The position numbers and the translations under genes were made by a program. The notes beneath the pieces are model-generated. The model had not been told where the DNA came from. It worked only from the letters and a program-made list of their open reading frames with translations, and made no database searches. From Macrobrachium rosenbergii (taxonomy: Eukaryota; Arthropoda; Malacostraca; Decapoda; Palaemonidae): a stretch of 64,000 bases of DNA. Positions 26,053 through 38,459 of this stretch are shown here, piece by piece. The stretch lies in contig NC_089782.1 in the NCBI RefSeq assembly GCF_040412425.1, positions 42,030,822 to 42,094,821 of the forward strand. Direction: 5' to 3'. Numbering within the stretch: position 1 is the first letter of the stretch; the number at the start of each line of letters is the position of its first letter.

Positions 26053-28280
26053 GCAGTTACTAATATCTGAGCAGCAAAGAAGGTACGATGGAAGTCAGAC
26101 ATACGTCTGGTTCAAGTTACTCTAGACTCTAGTAAAAGGAAGGACAATACGAGTACAGGACACAAAACCTCATGTTGCATGCATGTGCGGGTTCAGCTGA
26201 TCACGTGGACTGGTCGTGGCTGTTGCATAACATTGCTGCCAGACTTGTAGATTAGAGTGCAATATACAGGTTTTTTAGAATGACTCATATTTCAGGCAAA
26301 ATCTACGGATTATTTTGCCAGTCTCATATTCAACTTACCGAAATCTCAAAAAGTGACCTGTGAAATTGCCAAATGTTTAAAAATAAAGAGTGCTGCAACT
26401 TTTTCTGTTTTCTTCTATGTTTATGCATGCAAAATATTAGCGCTATTCAACCTCCTATTATAATACTCATGAAATTTTATATAGACTATGCTGGAAATAC
26501 TTAATTTTTCTCCCTACTGATTTTATTCGCTTTCTTCCTTTTGATATCCAGAATAAAAATACAGATTTGCCAAACTGATGAGTGTAATAGTTGAGGAAAT
26601 TTTGTATTTTGTTATCGTTCAAATGAAGACTGTCCACACATTTACGGGCCAGTCTTTTTGCATCATCATTTGTCAGAAACAACTGACTTAACAGTGCAAG
26701 ATCACCAGCTGGGGCAGAACAAACTATAGTATAAGAGAAAAAAAGTAAGTAACAACATATATAAGACATAATGATGAAGTCCGCAGTTTCTTGACTATGC
26801 AAAAAATCCAGTATAATCCAGTAAAGTTCTCCGTTTTCTGCGTAGCTATTAAATTTCATCATTAGAAAAAAATAGCAATGAGTGACTGTAAAGCTTAGCG
26901 CGACTGAAAGCTTAAATCAAATTAATGGTGATTTATGCTAGTAAAGAGAGATATAACTTGCTGTACAAAAAAAATTGTTTTAAATGGTATTGAACGGTTT
27001 TAGCATGAACGGCTTTTGCTACGGGCTCACTATGACTCCGCTTATTGCAATGACTGCACTTGCAACCTAAACTTGTGCAACTAACACGGTAAATTTTAAG
27101 CACTGTCAAATTAGGTTAAATAATTTTCTTGTAAAATAAGAGGAAAATAAAATTTAAGGAACCTGGTGATGTACAGACCTAATACCAAGATATTTCGCCA
27201 CCGTTTTTGACAAGGGTTATCAGATTTAGTCAGGAAATATGGTACGATTATATTATACATTTATCAGTTAATGATAATTGCCTGCTGGGTAGAATAGTTT
27301 ACCAATATATGCAAATGAAATGTCGACTATCTTAAAGGAACGCAACCAGTCAACAGAAATCAGCTGTTGGACTTATGTGAAGGTTAGGTAACAAACCTCC
27401 CTATGATGGTGTTGTTTTGATAGCTTATAAAACACTTGAGACTTGCGGTCGTCCCTTAACGACAGGTAATTGAATCTTTATATTGATAAAGATAAAATTT
27501 AAGGATAAACTATAAGATTTTGTCGCAGGCATAGATACCCCACGCCTAGATACTTTCCGGCAGGCAATTAAAGATGATGTTTATGTGGTAGATTAGGCAC
27601 GAGGGCTTATCGGTTAAATAAACCTAGAATATTGTAGATTTCTTAAGGGCATCAATATAATATGTTTTAGCCTTTCCAGATTTAAGTCTGCTTTCATAGC
27701 CTATAAATGTTCTATATTTTTATATTATAATAGCTTTTTGACGATTGACGTACCCAATTGAAATCAGTAGTGTAATTGTTGTAGCCTATTGAAATCGTCT
27801 CAGTATTAAAATTTTTTATTTCCTATATTATCTTCCGTGTTTCGAACAGGTCCAATATTCATTTCAGTAAGAAATGCTTTGCTAACACATTGCAAGTAGC
27901 CTAGGCTATATACCCTTTCCTACTCCTAACAGTAGCCTAACAAATTCTAATTAATAGAGAAATGACAATCTTACATTACAGACAGATGTGGGAATGGAAC
28001 TCTTCCTAATCTAACCTGACATAGGGTGATGGACCCCACTTCGCCTGGGTCCCCCTTAACCTTGAGTGAAATGTAGGCTATGGCAGGATGGACTGTTTAC
28101 AGGAATACAGCCTAACATATCTTAACCTATGGCAGTAACCCCTTCCCCCTTCAAACAATATAATCTTTCATTCTAAGATTTTCTAGGGTCAGAAGGATCA
28201 ACAGCCTCATCTAGGAAAATACTCTTGTAACCACTGACGTATGAGGTTGACAACACAAATATGATTTTTTTACATCATCA
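26051..28280. other. Spacer, no gene recognised
   Basis: It contains an unrecognised 131-codon open frame on the minus strand (26467-26862) with a mildly charged middle part. No splice-supported gene model or family match is apparent, so it is left uncalled. Confidence 0.4.

Positions 28281-28281
<1 letters not shown>

Positions 28282-28343
<62 letters not shown>
28282..28343. repeat. (ATT)n microsatellite
   Basis: Nearly pure ATT run of about 60 bp. Confidence 0.95.
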
Positions 28344-28344
<1 letters not shown>

Positions 28345-30807
28345 AAGTCCACCTGCAACCTTAAATGGAAAAGCAGAATGCAGGTAAGCTGTGGGGTTGT
28401 CATAGAGAAAAGCAGGCCAGTATAGAAAAGAACAAAGAGGTAAAGAATTAACTCTAATAGAGAAATATAGGTAATAAAGAAAAATAGGATGAATAACACT
28501 AAATTAAAAAGAAAGATAAATAAATAATGAAATGAGACTTGTGTTAGTCTAATCAACAAAATAGCATTTACTCTGAGTTTAAACTTTGGATGGATTCAGC
28601 TACATAATTATGAGGATCATTACAGAATTTGGTCAAAGTTTTGTAATCTGTCTTCAAGTCATTTTATTTTCTCTTAACTGTGTGTGAATACTCAAGAATT
28701 TATGCATAAATTACAATGAATATAATTTTTTACTATACTTGCCCTCTACAGATTTCTACCAGTTTCTTCTGTAGATATTTAGGTAAAAAAAAAAAAAAAT
28801 AACTAGCAACACTTGTTTAACTAATCACACGGTTGGTTGTGTTACAACTATTAGGTATAATGTATGTGCTCTATATATGAAGATAGATGGTATGTATTTT
28901 ACTATAACAGATTAATATGTAAGGAACACATACCATTCTTAAAGTAAACTGTATACCTTTGTCCTGAATACAGTCAGTAGCTATTGGTCTTGCAATATTT
29001 GCTGGCCATGATTTCACTTGTCATACGTCCATAGGTTATGTAAGTTTCCTTAAAACGTTTCCTCTCTACTGAATAAGAGATATTCCTGCTTCAAGCACTC
29101 CCTTTTGATTAGCATTTTCCTGTAGCACAACAGTGAAATGCTGTCTCATATCACCCTTCAAAACTGAAAAATATTGCAAAAGGAAGGATGAGATGGGAAG
29201 TATCTGATTATTTGTTGCAAAAGGAAGGATAAGATTGGGAAGCATCTGATTATTTGGTATTCACCATCAAACTGTAGCCTACTTGATCATACAGAACACA
29301 AAACATCTTTTTTTGTGAAAGAGTATCCTTCAGCACAAGCTGGGCATCCAGTCTTAGAGCTTAAGCTTATTAAGAGGCAGCTCCCTACACTACCCCTTTT
29401 AATAATGGAGGGGGAACACTAGACCCGTAAGCTGAACCCATCAGTTTCAGTTGTCAAATTTTACCAGCCTTCTGGCTTGTCAACCCTTGTAGTGGTCACA
29501 CTTAACTCTCAGTATTTTCTTATACTAGCAACATTCCAGACACTTCTCACTCAGGTTTAGACCCCCATCAGTCTGGTGTCCCTGTGCCAGACTGAATAGG
29601 AGGTTAGAGTAGTCGACACTTCACTGCTCACTATCATGACTGGGAATGTAACAATTCTGGGTGGCAATTCAACTTGCCAGTCAGTTTAGCGATAAACTCC
29701 CACCGAAGGAATGAGTCTCGTACATAAAGGGCAATGGTTTTTATTCCCATAGGAACACATCCCAAATTTTTAATGTGATTAATATTGACATTGGGGGTGC
29801 TAGAGAGTTCTCACACCAATACTTCTTTTGTAACACTGGCATTGACAACTTCCTGATGTATTATGCTGCCCTGGTCTGATATTGCAACAATTTCAGCGAT
29901 GTTCCTCCCTCTTTTAAACTCATCTGGTTGGGAAATAGACATTTATTGAGCTGGAACACTTAAATTTTCTAGATGTTTGTACTCCCTTCATCAATGAAGG
30001 ACAATACCTGAAGTTTGTATATTGATGTATAATGTATCAGTGTCAAGTGACGTCTTTCACTTGTGTATGGTGCTTCTTGTTTTTGATAGTGTTGTAACTT
30101 CCATAGCAGTCATGAGTTTTGCTCACGCTTTAAAATTATGCTGGTACTGTACCTTGATGATAAGCAAGCAGCGAAACCTTGAGAAGTCTTTCTTTGAACC
30201 TTGAGAAGTCAACTCAAGAAAGAGCACTAAGTGAGTTTGCTACCAGAGGAAGTGCCTGAACACAACTGCAAACCATGTGTGCATTAACAAATGACATGGC
30301 AATTGATGTACAGTAACCCTCTGAGGGTGTCTTAGTCACTAATTAGCATCGGGTTATTATGAAATTCAATATTGGTTTTTAATTGCTTAGACCAGAGAAA
30401 GCATTTGTAAAGCAATGACTCAAAGTTGTCTAAGAACAGAATATTGGCTAGCTACATTTTAGCAAGTCACTGGTTCTCAGTAAACATATGGGAAGTGCAT
30501 ACTCTCACTTGAGGATCCTGCTTGCATCCTCATTTTCATCTAGTGACAGATAGAGCACATGCAATATATGGGCTTGTGTAGTTACAAAGCATTGAAATGG
30601 TGTTGAGAATTAAAACTTCAAATGATTTGTAAATTTTTAAATCTGTTAACTGCAAATTTTAATCTTGATGTAGTATTTACCATTTTTGAGTAATGTGTTG
30701 ATAATTCAGTAGTTTTCTGGGAGAATACATTCACTCTAGTGCTTCGTATTTGGAATAAACCTGATTTCAGTTATAAACCTTGTACTGAACATTTTTATCA
30801 TTTTACA
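28344..30807. other. DNA upstream of the small ORF/MKKS unit
   Basis: It holds a two-copy tandem duplication of a roughly 41-bp unit at 29175-29257 and otherwise unassigned sequence. The promoter and 5' UTR exon(s) of the downstream unit should lie in or upstream of this stretch, since the small ORF's first coding exon starts at an acceptor. I could not locate them. Confidence 0.4.
29175..29257. repeat. Tandem duplication, about 41-bp unit
   Basis: Two adjacent units beginning 'ttgcaaaaggaaggat' and ending 'atctgattatttg', with a few differences. Confidence 0.85.
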
Positions 30808-30809
30808 GA

Positions 30810-33800
30810 ATGGGCCCCAAGTTTGGACGCATTCAGGAATTTATGAAAAGAAACATGGTAATGTTGGTCATGGTTCCTATAATAATTGGATTTCACGTTG
30901 GATGGCAAAAACTACAAGATAATGAAATGTTTGTTCCCAAGAAACAGAAAAGAGATCTACCAGTGATTGAGGTAAGCTATTTATGCATGATAAAATTATG
31001 CAACTGCATGAAGATAAATGATGTGAGGTTCATAGATACCTAGACATACTTTTATCCACATGCTAAACCATGTTGGTTACAGCTAATGTTTTGATTGGAA
31101 GGTTAAATTACATCATGAATAAATTTTGTTTAGGTTTTCAAATGTTGACTGTCTGCTGTTGGTGGCTTTCCTTGTGCACTCTCAAGCGCTGATGTTTGCT
31201 TCTACTGTATTTGTATTCACTCTTATGAGATGCTATTAGCACAGACCAGGATAATACGGTATCTCATGTTATAATTTTTCTCATCATGATGGAGGAAAAT
31301 TATTCAAATTGTGGCTTCACATATACAACTGCAAACTACAGTTGACCCCCGCTTATTCGCAGATTTCGCTATGGAACATATAAACACATTATTTGCAGGA
31401 AAGTCACCTGTTCGTGGTATTTTTCTTAGAGAAATTTTAACAAATGACTTTATTTTCATATCATTTTCGTAACTAAATGCACTCTTTGTGATAAAAGTAT
31501 GAAAATATTCAGGTATAAGCATTTTTTGATGGTTTTTTGGTGTTTTGAACTATCAAAATAGGCTGTTATAAGTGTTTTTAGAGGGGTTTTAAGTAACAGT
31601 ATTTGAGGAATTTAGCTATTTGCAGGGGGTGGTGGTACGCATCCCCCACGAATACCAGGGGTCAACTGTAGTAGAAATAAAACAAAAATGCCCTTTCACT
31701 GCAGTCACATACCACCAACTACTTTATTTCGTTGTTTCAGACAACAGTAAAGTTGCTTGATATACAAAATGTTTTAGGTATCTCTCACCTTGAGACCCTC
31801 CTTGAATGTAAAATATTTATGAACTAGAATATCAGAATATGAAAGATTACAAATTACATATCTTATAATGGTACAACACAGTGTTAGTCACCCAATCTAT
31901 TAAATGCTGTATACAGTTTAGTCAGTGCTAGAATCTAAATAATTTACTCATAACTTTGCATTTTAGCCTTATTTTAGGCTTTTGTAAAACATCAGCAACA
32001 TTAAATTCTGTTGGAACATAAAGACAGCACCAGTTTACCACAGTTCACTTCTAACCTTATGAAGTGATATCCCACATCAGTGTGCATTGACCTTTGATGA
32101 CTAACAGGGTTATTGGATAAGGCTGTGGAACCCTGGTTATTGTGTCATAATGTAAACTTTTTTGAACTCAACACTTGCTACTAAATCATTCAACAACTGA
32201 AGAAAGAAAATCCCTTCCTGGGCAGCTGAAGCTAAGGCCATATACTCAGCTTTACATGATGACAATGCAACTGTTGGTTGCTTCTTACTGTTCCAAGAAA
32301 TTATTGCTGACCCTTCACCTAATCTGAAGCAATATCCTGTTATACTCTTACGATCATCTGATAAGACCCAATCTGCATCCATACAATCTAGCTATCTTCT
32401 CTGTAGCAAAAATATAATTCATGATCTAATGTCTCTTGATTACTCTCAAAACATGTTTAACAACTAGCACATGATGTTCAGCACTTGGTTTGTTTAAATA
32501 CTATGACAATTTAGTAACAATCCAGCTCAAATCAGGTAGTACAAGTCATTGCATAAACAAACTACCAATCATTTCTTTCTATTTTACAACATCAGGGACT
32601 TCAGAGTTAGTGGAAAAATTCAACCTAAGTTCACAAGTTGTAGCCTTTGACTTACAGTTTTCCATCTGTAATTACTGGAGACTCTTTTTGAGACAATGAC
32701 CTTGGCTCATTTTCAGAGTATTTTGAAATTTGAACTTGGTACCTAGAAAGTAAGATATTTTCCGCAAGTCTGGTATCAACAGAGACAAGGTAAAAATCAT
32801 AGAACATCTGTTTTTCTAGGATATACACAATATCCTGTACTCTGAACAAGACAAAATCCTAAATTGACCAAAGAATCATACTACACATTGTTCCAGTTAT
32901 GACCACTTTGTTTCAACCCATACAAGGATTCTTTTAATTTTCGCACAAAAGCTTTAATACCAACATTGATATCATCAGGCTATTCTACAAAAATTTCACA
33001 ATCCATGGGTGCATTGAGGTAAGTGGTTCTTATATCTAACTGAGAAACATTTGAACCAAACTGTGCCACCTGTTGTATTACTCTCAATGGGGTCATCCTG
33101 GCAGGAGGAGCAAATGTTTCCTGTTACTCATTTCCCTGTGTTGGACTACTGTATAACCATTTGCAAAACCCCTTTGAACACATACTGTACACCCAATGAC
33201 TCCTGACTATTCTCCTATTTTTTGGAGATGGAATAACTTCAAATGTGGCATAATACTTCAAAGAGGATACTTCTTCTTCCATTGCTTCATACAATTTTTG
33301 TGAATCTGGTGATGACACAGCCTCTTGATGTGTTATCAGAACATGTAAAATTATTTTATAGCAACAGTTAACATTATGGTGTATTTTGTCATCCATTACG
33401 TAATCATCAGAACATTTTGGCAACTTTGTTTCCTCTATGGATTCCTCCAAATTTTGGGTAACTGCTGAACTCTAAGCTCAAAGGACTCTACATTTTCATC
33501 ATACGTAATTATCACTCATTGGAGTGAAGCAAGTATGACTGTTTTGTATTTACTGAAGTCTGACTATAGCTAATGACTGGTGCATAGCAACTGTGGTTTA
33601 AAACTGTTGATGCTTGTTACTTATTGTGTAGGTAATGTAAAAAACCCCTTAGGCTTTAGAGTCAGAACCTATCTTATTATATTTTATCATATTTCATTTT
33701 TGTATATAATCTTTATATCTGTTTAATGGGAAATATAATGTTCTAATTTGCAAAATAATATATTTCATTGCATGGCTTCTGTGCCTGTTGAGTCTTATAC

Positions 33801-34412
33801 TGTATTATTATGAGAGACCACTTTAGTTTGTGTTTACACTTGAGGGTGGGATTTTGTTGTTTGCCCATAAAAATAGTTGTCCATAGGTTAAACTTTGACA
33901 ATTGACCTTCATCTTGCCCCCCCTTTTTTTTTATTAAGAAAAAGTGTGTTCTATACTGGCAAATATAGCATTCCAGTTGGAAATATCCTGTACACGCAAC
34001 CATTCTATTTCTTTCTGTGACTGTAGATTACAGTAGACTGAATTATGTGAAGTGTCCAAGAATGCTTTTGCCTTCCACTGGAGTGCATTGCTATTCGATA
34101 GGAGGAAGATTAATGTTAATCAGGGAAAAAATCAGTTGCGAGAAGATTCTGTCTCAGGAAAGAAACAGTTGTAATATTGACAAATCCAGGGATGTCTGAT
34201 TTGAAATTAAAAGTTTTCCTAGAGTTATGCTGCTTGAAATGTTTATCATCTTTACAAAACTGTGACCAAAGATTGTGGGGTAACTATAGAAAAGTTTTTC
34301 TTTTTTGCATAATTATCTTTTGTATCCTCTCCTTATTTTTTTACTTTTATTTCAGGGAGCAAGATACTTAGAAGAAGAATTGAAATCTTCTTTAGGCTTG
34401 AAGAAAGAGTAA
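30810..34412 (+). CDS. 72-residue single-pass membrane protein upstream of MKKS (uMKKS-like)
   Basis: Two exons join in phase 0: 30810-30971 (54 codons from ATG, preceded at 30806-30807 by an acceptor AG and followed by GTAAGC) and 34356-34412 (18 codons plus TAA, after ATTTCAG). The protein starts MGPKFGRIQEFMKRN, has one hydrophobic segment at about residues 16-31 (MVMLVMVPIIIGFHVG) and a lysine-rich middle (KKQKRDLPVIE), and ends YLEEELKSSLGLKKE. A short basic N-terminus before one membrane span suits a small mitochondrial membrane protein; that location is inferred. The exon continues past the stop to a donor at 34454 that fits splicing to the MKKS start exon. Human MKKS mRNA is reported to carry upstream ORFs for mitochondrial peptides (uMKKS), and this may be their counterpart. 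I could not align the sequences. Confidence 0.8.
31339..31668 (+). mobile_element. MITE family B, copy 2
   Basis: The termini are exact inverted repeats CAGTTGACCCC / GGGGTCAACTG, flanked on both sides by the dinucleotide TA (31337-31338 and 31669-31670). The 330-bp body has no coding capacity and matches copy 1 at 12137-12486 in reverse. TA duplication and CAGT ends fit a pogo/Tigger-like non-autonomous element. It lies in the intron of the small membrane-protein gene. Confidence 0.85.
32137..33480 (-). mobile_element. Ty1/copia-type retrotransposon remnant
   Basis: Minus-strand translation from high to low coordinates gives a copia RT N-terminus (33124-33450: AVSSPDSQKLYEAMEEEVSS and NRRIVRSHWVYS). 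Next come broken RT pieces near 32900-33060 (DIRTTYLNAPMD and KLKESLYGLKQSG-like residues). The copia RNase H follows (32137-32382: ADWVLSDDRKSITGYCFRLG and KKQPTVALSSCKAEYMALAS). Stops and frame changes make it non-functional. No LTRs were found. It sits antisense in the intron of the small membrane-protein gene. Confidence 0.82.
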
Positions 34413-34454
34413 CCAGGCAATTTTAACCATTTGTACATACAACTTAGTTTTCAG
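34413..34454 (+). promoter_or_regulatory. Intercistronic leader and CAG|GTAAGC donor
   Basis: Only 42 nt separate the small ORF's stop from a near-perfect 5' splice site (TTTTCAG then GTAAGC at 34455). The matching acceptor TTTTTCAG ends at 38458, and the MKKS ATG begins at 38460. Spliced, the small-ORF stop and the MKKS start would be 43 nt apart on one mRNA. Confidence 0.65.
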
Positions 34455-34528
34455 GTAAGCTTACCATAAGACTAGTTTGGCATTAATGTTATACTGCACG
34501 GGACTTCAAAATCACATTTGATAATTTA

Positions 34529-34534
34529 AATAAA
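34529..34534 (+). terminator. Candidate intronic polyadenylation signal AATAAA
   Basis: A canonical AATAAA lies 117 nt after the small ORF's stop and 75 nt into the proposed intron. Use of this site would give a short transcript carrying only the 72-residue protein. Context only; there is no RNA evidence. Confidence 0.45.
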
Positions 34535-37214
34535 CTTATGTGATCCATAGAAATAGATATAGTGCACATAAAAAAGCACTGATGATTGTTTCGCTGGTCT
34601 AAGCAGTTCAGACCAAATTTCATAAGGTATAGAAGATGTGATAGGGCTGTTAAAATAATGACTGAGCCAACCTCAATAAGTTCTGCTCCCTCTCATCTGT
34701 TATGCTCTTTTGGATATCAAACTCATTTACTTTTCATTTCAATAGTCATGAGACTTTATGATTTACCTGAATATCATGAGGTTGCTTTAGAATGCAGGGA
34801 AGTTATAATTTTTCATTGTGATAATCCTGATGACTTAAGATTCATATCTTGCAATTTTTTAGAAATGTTTAAAGGTATATACTCATTGTCAAGGCGCAAA
34901 CTAAGCGGTGGATAGTTTTATAATCTAGCAAAGTGATACTTCATGACAGTTGAGAAGGAACGTCAAACTTCACCTACCTGGTGTTTGTTCTCATTCTTAA
35001 ACTTTGTCTGACTATGAATGAACTAGAGGTAAAGAATGTTCCATTTTGAGTGCTTTTGCGAGGGGAAAAGCTGCTTCTTACCTGGTGCTCAGCTTGGCAC
35101 ACTGCAGATGGTACTGAAGGTTCTTTGCATAATCCTTACATTCCTTTCACCCTTTTAATTTTCATCTGATGACTTCTCGGCCAGAATCCAGGCCCCTTCT
35201 TGAAGTAACAGACAAGTGATTTTTTTTCCTTGGGTGGTGTCACAGTGAACTGAAAGTCTGAAGTTGAATTGTCTATTTGCAAAATGGTGCAGCCACAGCA
35301 TCTACTGAGTGGCTTTATTTGGTGAGTTTTGGAAGACAAAGATGGCAGATGTTTGGTGGCACCAACATTTTTCAAGCAGATTCCCCCATGTGGTACTGGT
35401 TGATAATATTCTTATTGAAATATAAACATTTGGTATCTCTTGGTGGGGTCACCATGCCAGTTGTTATAATGATTGATGTTTGTAGTCAACCTCACACTGC
35501 AATTCCATTTTGAATGAAAAAAAACTACAGCTATGCTTTGTGTGAGAGGGGGAATGGTTGCAGTTGCTGCTTTTGCTGTGGTCACTGTTAATGACAGCAG
35601 GAGAGATATTGACCATGGGAGCATTTACTTCATGATGAAGACTTTAAGTGCATCTAGCAGTGGAATCATGACAGTTACAGTTTCAGGGATGTTGGTATAT
35701 ATGCTGGTACTCTTTGCCTGAATGTATAACCTCCAGTGAAGAAGATGGAGAAGTGTTTACCCCATCAGGATCTCTCATAGTTGTGACTGTGATTTCTTTA
35801 CAGATGACAGGTTTTGAATCATCTTGAGCATACAAACAGGATAGCTGGTAGCAGGATAACTTTGAACTTTGTAGTGCTGGAGGACTAGTCTCTGTTGTAG
35901 TCATTGCTGGAGTAGGGGTCACAGCTGAAGGTGATATTACTTGAGGCAGTGACATGGCAGACACATCAATGTCAATTTTCTGCTGTAACTCTGGGTAAAA
36001 AAAAAACATTGAATAAAACAGTGTACTTCAGTCAGGATGGGTATTAGTCTTCCTTGGTCATGAGTACATCAGCTAGAGGTTTGGTGGGAAGAGTGGGAGT
36101 TGTGTGCAAGGCCATTCACTGGTAAAGGCATGTGTTGAGTTGTCAGGAGGAGAAGTGGGCAGAGTAAGAGTGGTGAGGAGTGCTCAGGGTGAACTGGAGG
36201 CAGGTAGGCTGTGTTGCACCCAAGCCAGGCTGCTGGAATATCACTGGAAGACTGGCTCCTCTTGACTGTGTACTGATATGAAAACTCTATTGCCTACCTG
36301 GAGACAGAGGGCTCCTAAGAAAATGAAGCACATATTTCCATGACATTACTCCTAGAAAGGCACAACTTGTATGTCCTCTTTTTGAAAATGTGCCCCTCTG
36401 GTTGCATGACCACAGGGTTGGGGGAAAGCACCTGTTTTCAGTAATTACTGTACTGCATAAAAGATGTGGGTTCTTTAGATAGTCAGGGTTACATATTAAA
36501 TTAAAGAATATATTTTTCTACTTAATTATTTATTCTCTGAAAATTTAAACCAAAGTTAACATTATTGCCTACATATTTGGTCATTCAAATACTAGTAACA
36601 GTTATTGCCTATGCATTTTGTATTATGCCCAAAATTGGTTGCACTCATGACCAGGAAGTTGCCAGGGTATGAAATGAAACCCTCAGGCTTATTGGAATTC
36701 ACTGTAGTACATAATCATTAAATGAGTTAATATTGCAATAATTGGGTAACAGTTATGTGCAGCTAACTGATATAATTGACACACTTACAAAAATAAAATT
36801 AGTGCATTAGTGGAACAGTTATTGCACCTACAGGACTGTAAAAGAAGTAGCCTACTTAATATTAGTGAAACAGATCATTAGTGCTAGGAAGATACTACCC
36901 AGAAAAATACAATAGCAAAAAAATACCTGAAATTGCCAAAATTATTTTAATACTATATACTAAAAATATAATTCCAAGAAGAGGGAAAATCAAATTAACC
37001 TTCTCAGTACAGTGAAGCTGGTTAGCGTGGATGCAAATCAACCTCTGAATCCTAACAAGTCAGCTGTTTGTTGGCAAGTTAGCATAAATTTGTAACACTG
37101 AAATTGGAGGGAATTTAGAATTGCACATGAAACATAGAAAAACAATGATAAAGCATTGAAATGTTGCTAACAACTGAAAATGAGCTTAATTTTCTAAGGG
37201 TAGTTAAACAAATA
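34535..37214. other. Leader intron of MKKS, left part
   Basis: It contains a short piece like the start of repeat family A on the minus strand (about 35112-35160, 'gaaggttctttgca'). A 108-codon Ser/Thr/Pro-rich minus-strand open frame (35683-36009) is not recognised and may be a decayed element. Otherwise nothing is assigned. Confidence 0.35.
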
Positions 37215-37717
37215 CAGATAATTCTTCATTTACACAGATGTTGTGTATATGGAAATCGTGTAAATAGATCATAATTTCCCTGTGAGAATCAAGGGTAATA
37301 AAGGGAGATGAGGTTCTGAGACGGTGGGAAGCTCAACTTATTTTTGGGCTCTGACAAAAAATATTGTTATTTGAGCATTATGAGTAATGCAGAACATTAA
37401 AACACAAGTTTTCACTGTCCATCATCATTGCCTTACCTTCACCCTCTTTGCTTTCCTTCCGAATTGCGCTATGGGCTCTGTTGATGACCAAATTTATTAC
37501 CAAATTTCCCCAAATATTCAGCTCAGAGGCAATGGAATCTACTTTTCATTTGATGCTGGTAAGTGGCAGTATGGGAAATTTTGTTCTTGCTTCTTGTTCT
37601 TTTTACCTCTGTTCATGTGAGGAATTTGTGTAAACAGATCATTATTTCCTCTAATCATAGCCTGTGTTAAAGTGACAACAAGTATTTAGAACCTGTGTAA
37701 ATGGAGAGTTATCCCTG
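37215..37717. mobile_element. TIR element of about 500 bp in the MKKS leader intron
   Basis: Left and right ends are imperfect inverted repeats: 'cttcatttacacag' (37224) against 'ctgtgtaaatggag' (37693), and 'gtgtaaatagatcataattt' (37258) against the complement of 'gtgtaaacagatcattattt' (37630). TA precedes the left CAG end; the right flank reads CA. The body has no recognisable protein. A pogo-like MITE is the best guess. Confidence 0.65.
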
Positions 37718-38143
37718 CAGCCACACCACAAAGCCAGCAATTGAGGAGTTATGAATTAGGTAATGAATAGTGAAAGTAGTGAGACTGGTCGAAGAACAAT
37801 AAATATGGCAATCCTGCCAAGATGCAGGGAAATTCTGAACAGAGGTGATATAGCTTTGCAAACTAAACATGAGAAAGGTGACTGATAGGTACCTGAGGGT
37901 GTAGAAATACCATTCTTCTTTTATCTGTTAGGCAAAAGACTGTTGAATCAGGGAACACTGAAGATTGCAAATGTTGGCAAATATGATGGATTTGTTTGGT
38001 TGAAAAAGTTATCTTTGCAGACACTGTTTTTATTCAAGTTGTCATAGCACATATTTTCTCTCTTTATTAAATATTACTCACATACAAGGGTTATTTTTTC
38101 TGAATGGGATCAGTTATTTATATTTCCTTGTAAAACATCTGCT

Positions 38144-38264
38144 CCCTTTTGTATACCAAGCCATCAAGGGCTTTGCTTACCTGCCCTTTTGTATACCAAG
38201 CCATCATTGGGCTTGGCTTACCTGCCCTTTTGTATACCAAGCCATCAAGGGCTTGGCTTACCTG
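38144..38264. repeat. Minisatellite, three copies of about 40 bp
   Basis: Three adjacent units starting 'cccttttgtataccaagcca' and ending 'gcttacctg' (38144-38183, 38184-38224, 38225-38264). It ends about 195 bp before the MKKS start codon, inside the proposed leader intron. Confidence 0.92.
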
Positions 38265-38459
38265 TTGACTCTGTGTTTTCATATGAAACTTTAGTCCTTG
38301 CAAAGATCTATTAACTCCTTTGTATTATTAAATATTATGAAAAACAATGTCTGCATGTCTTAGAAAATGTAAATTTAACAATTTGTGTAAACATTTTTTT
38401 ATTTTCTGATACAAGAAAAATTATAGGTTTTCAAGGAATTCATTGACTTGTTTTTCAGC

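Noticed and set aside
26467..26862. 131-codon minus-strand open frame with a globular-looking middle
   Set aside because: No family recognised, no supporting exons nearby; kept only as a remark in the spacer entry.
35683..36009. Ser/Thr/Pro-rich 108-codon minus-strand open frame
   Set aside because: No domain recognised; it may be a decayed element, but nothing supports a gene.
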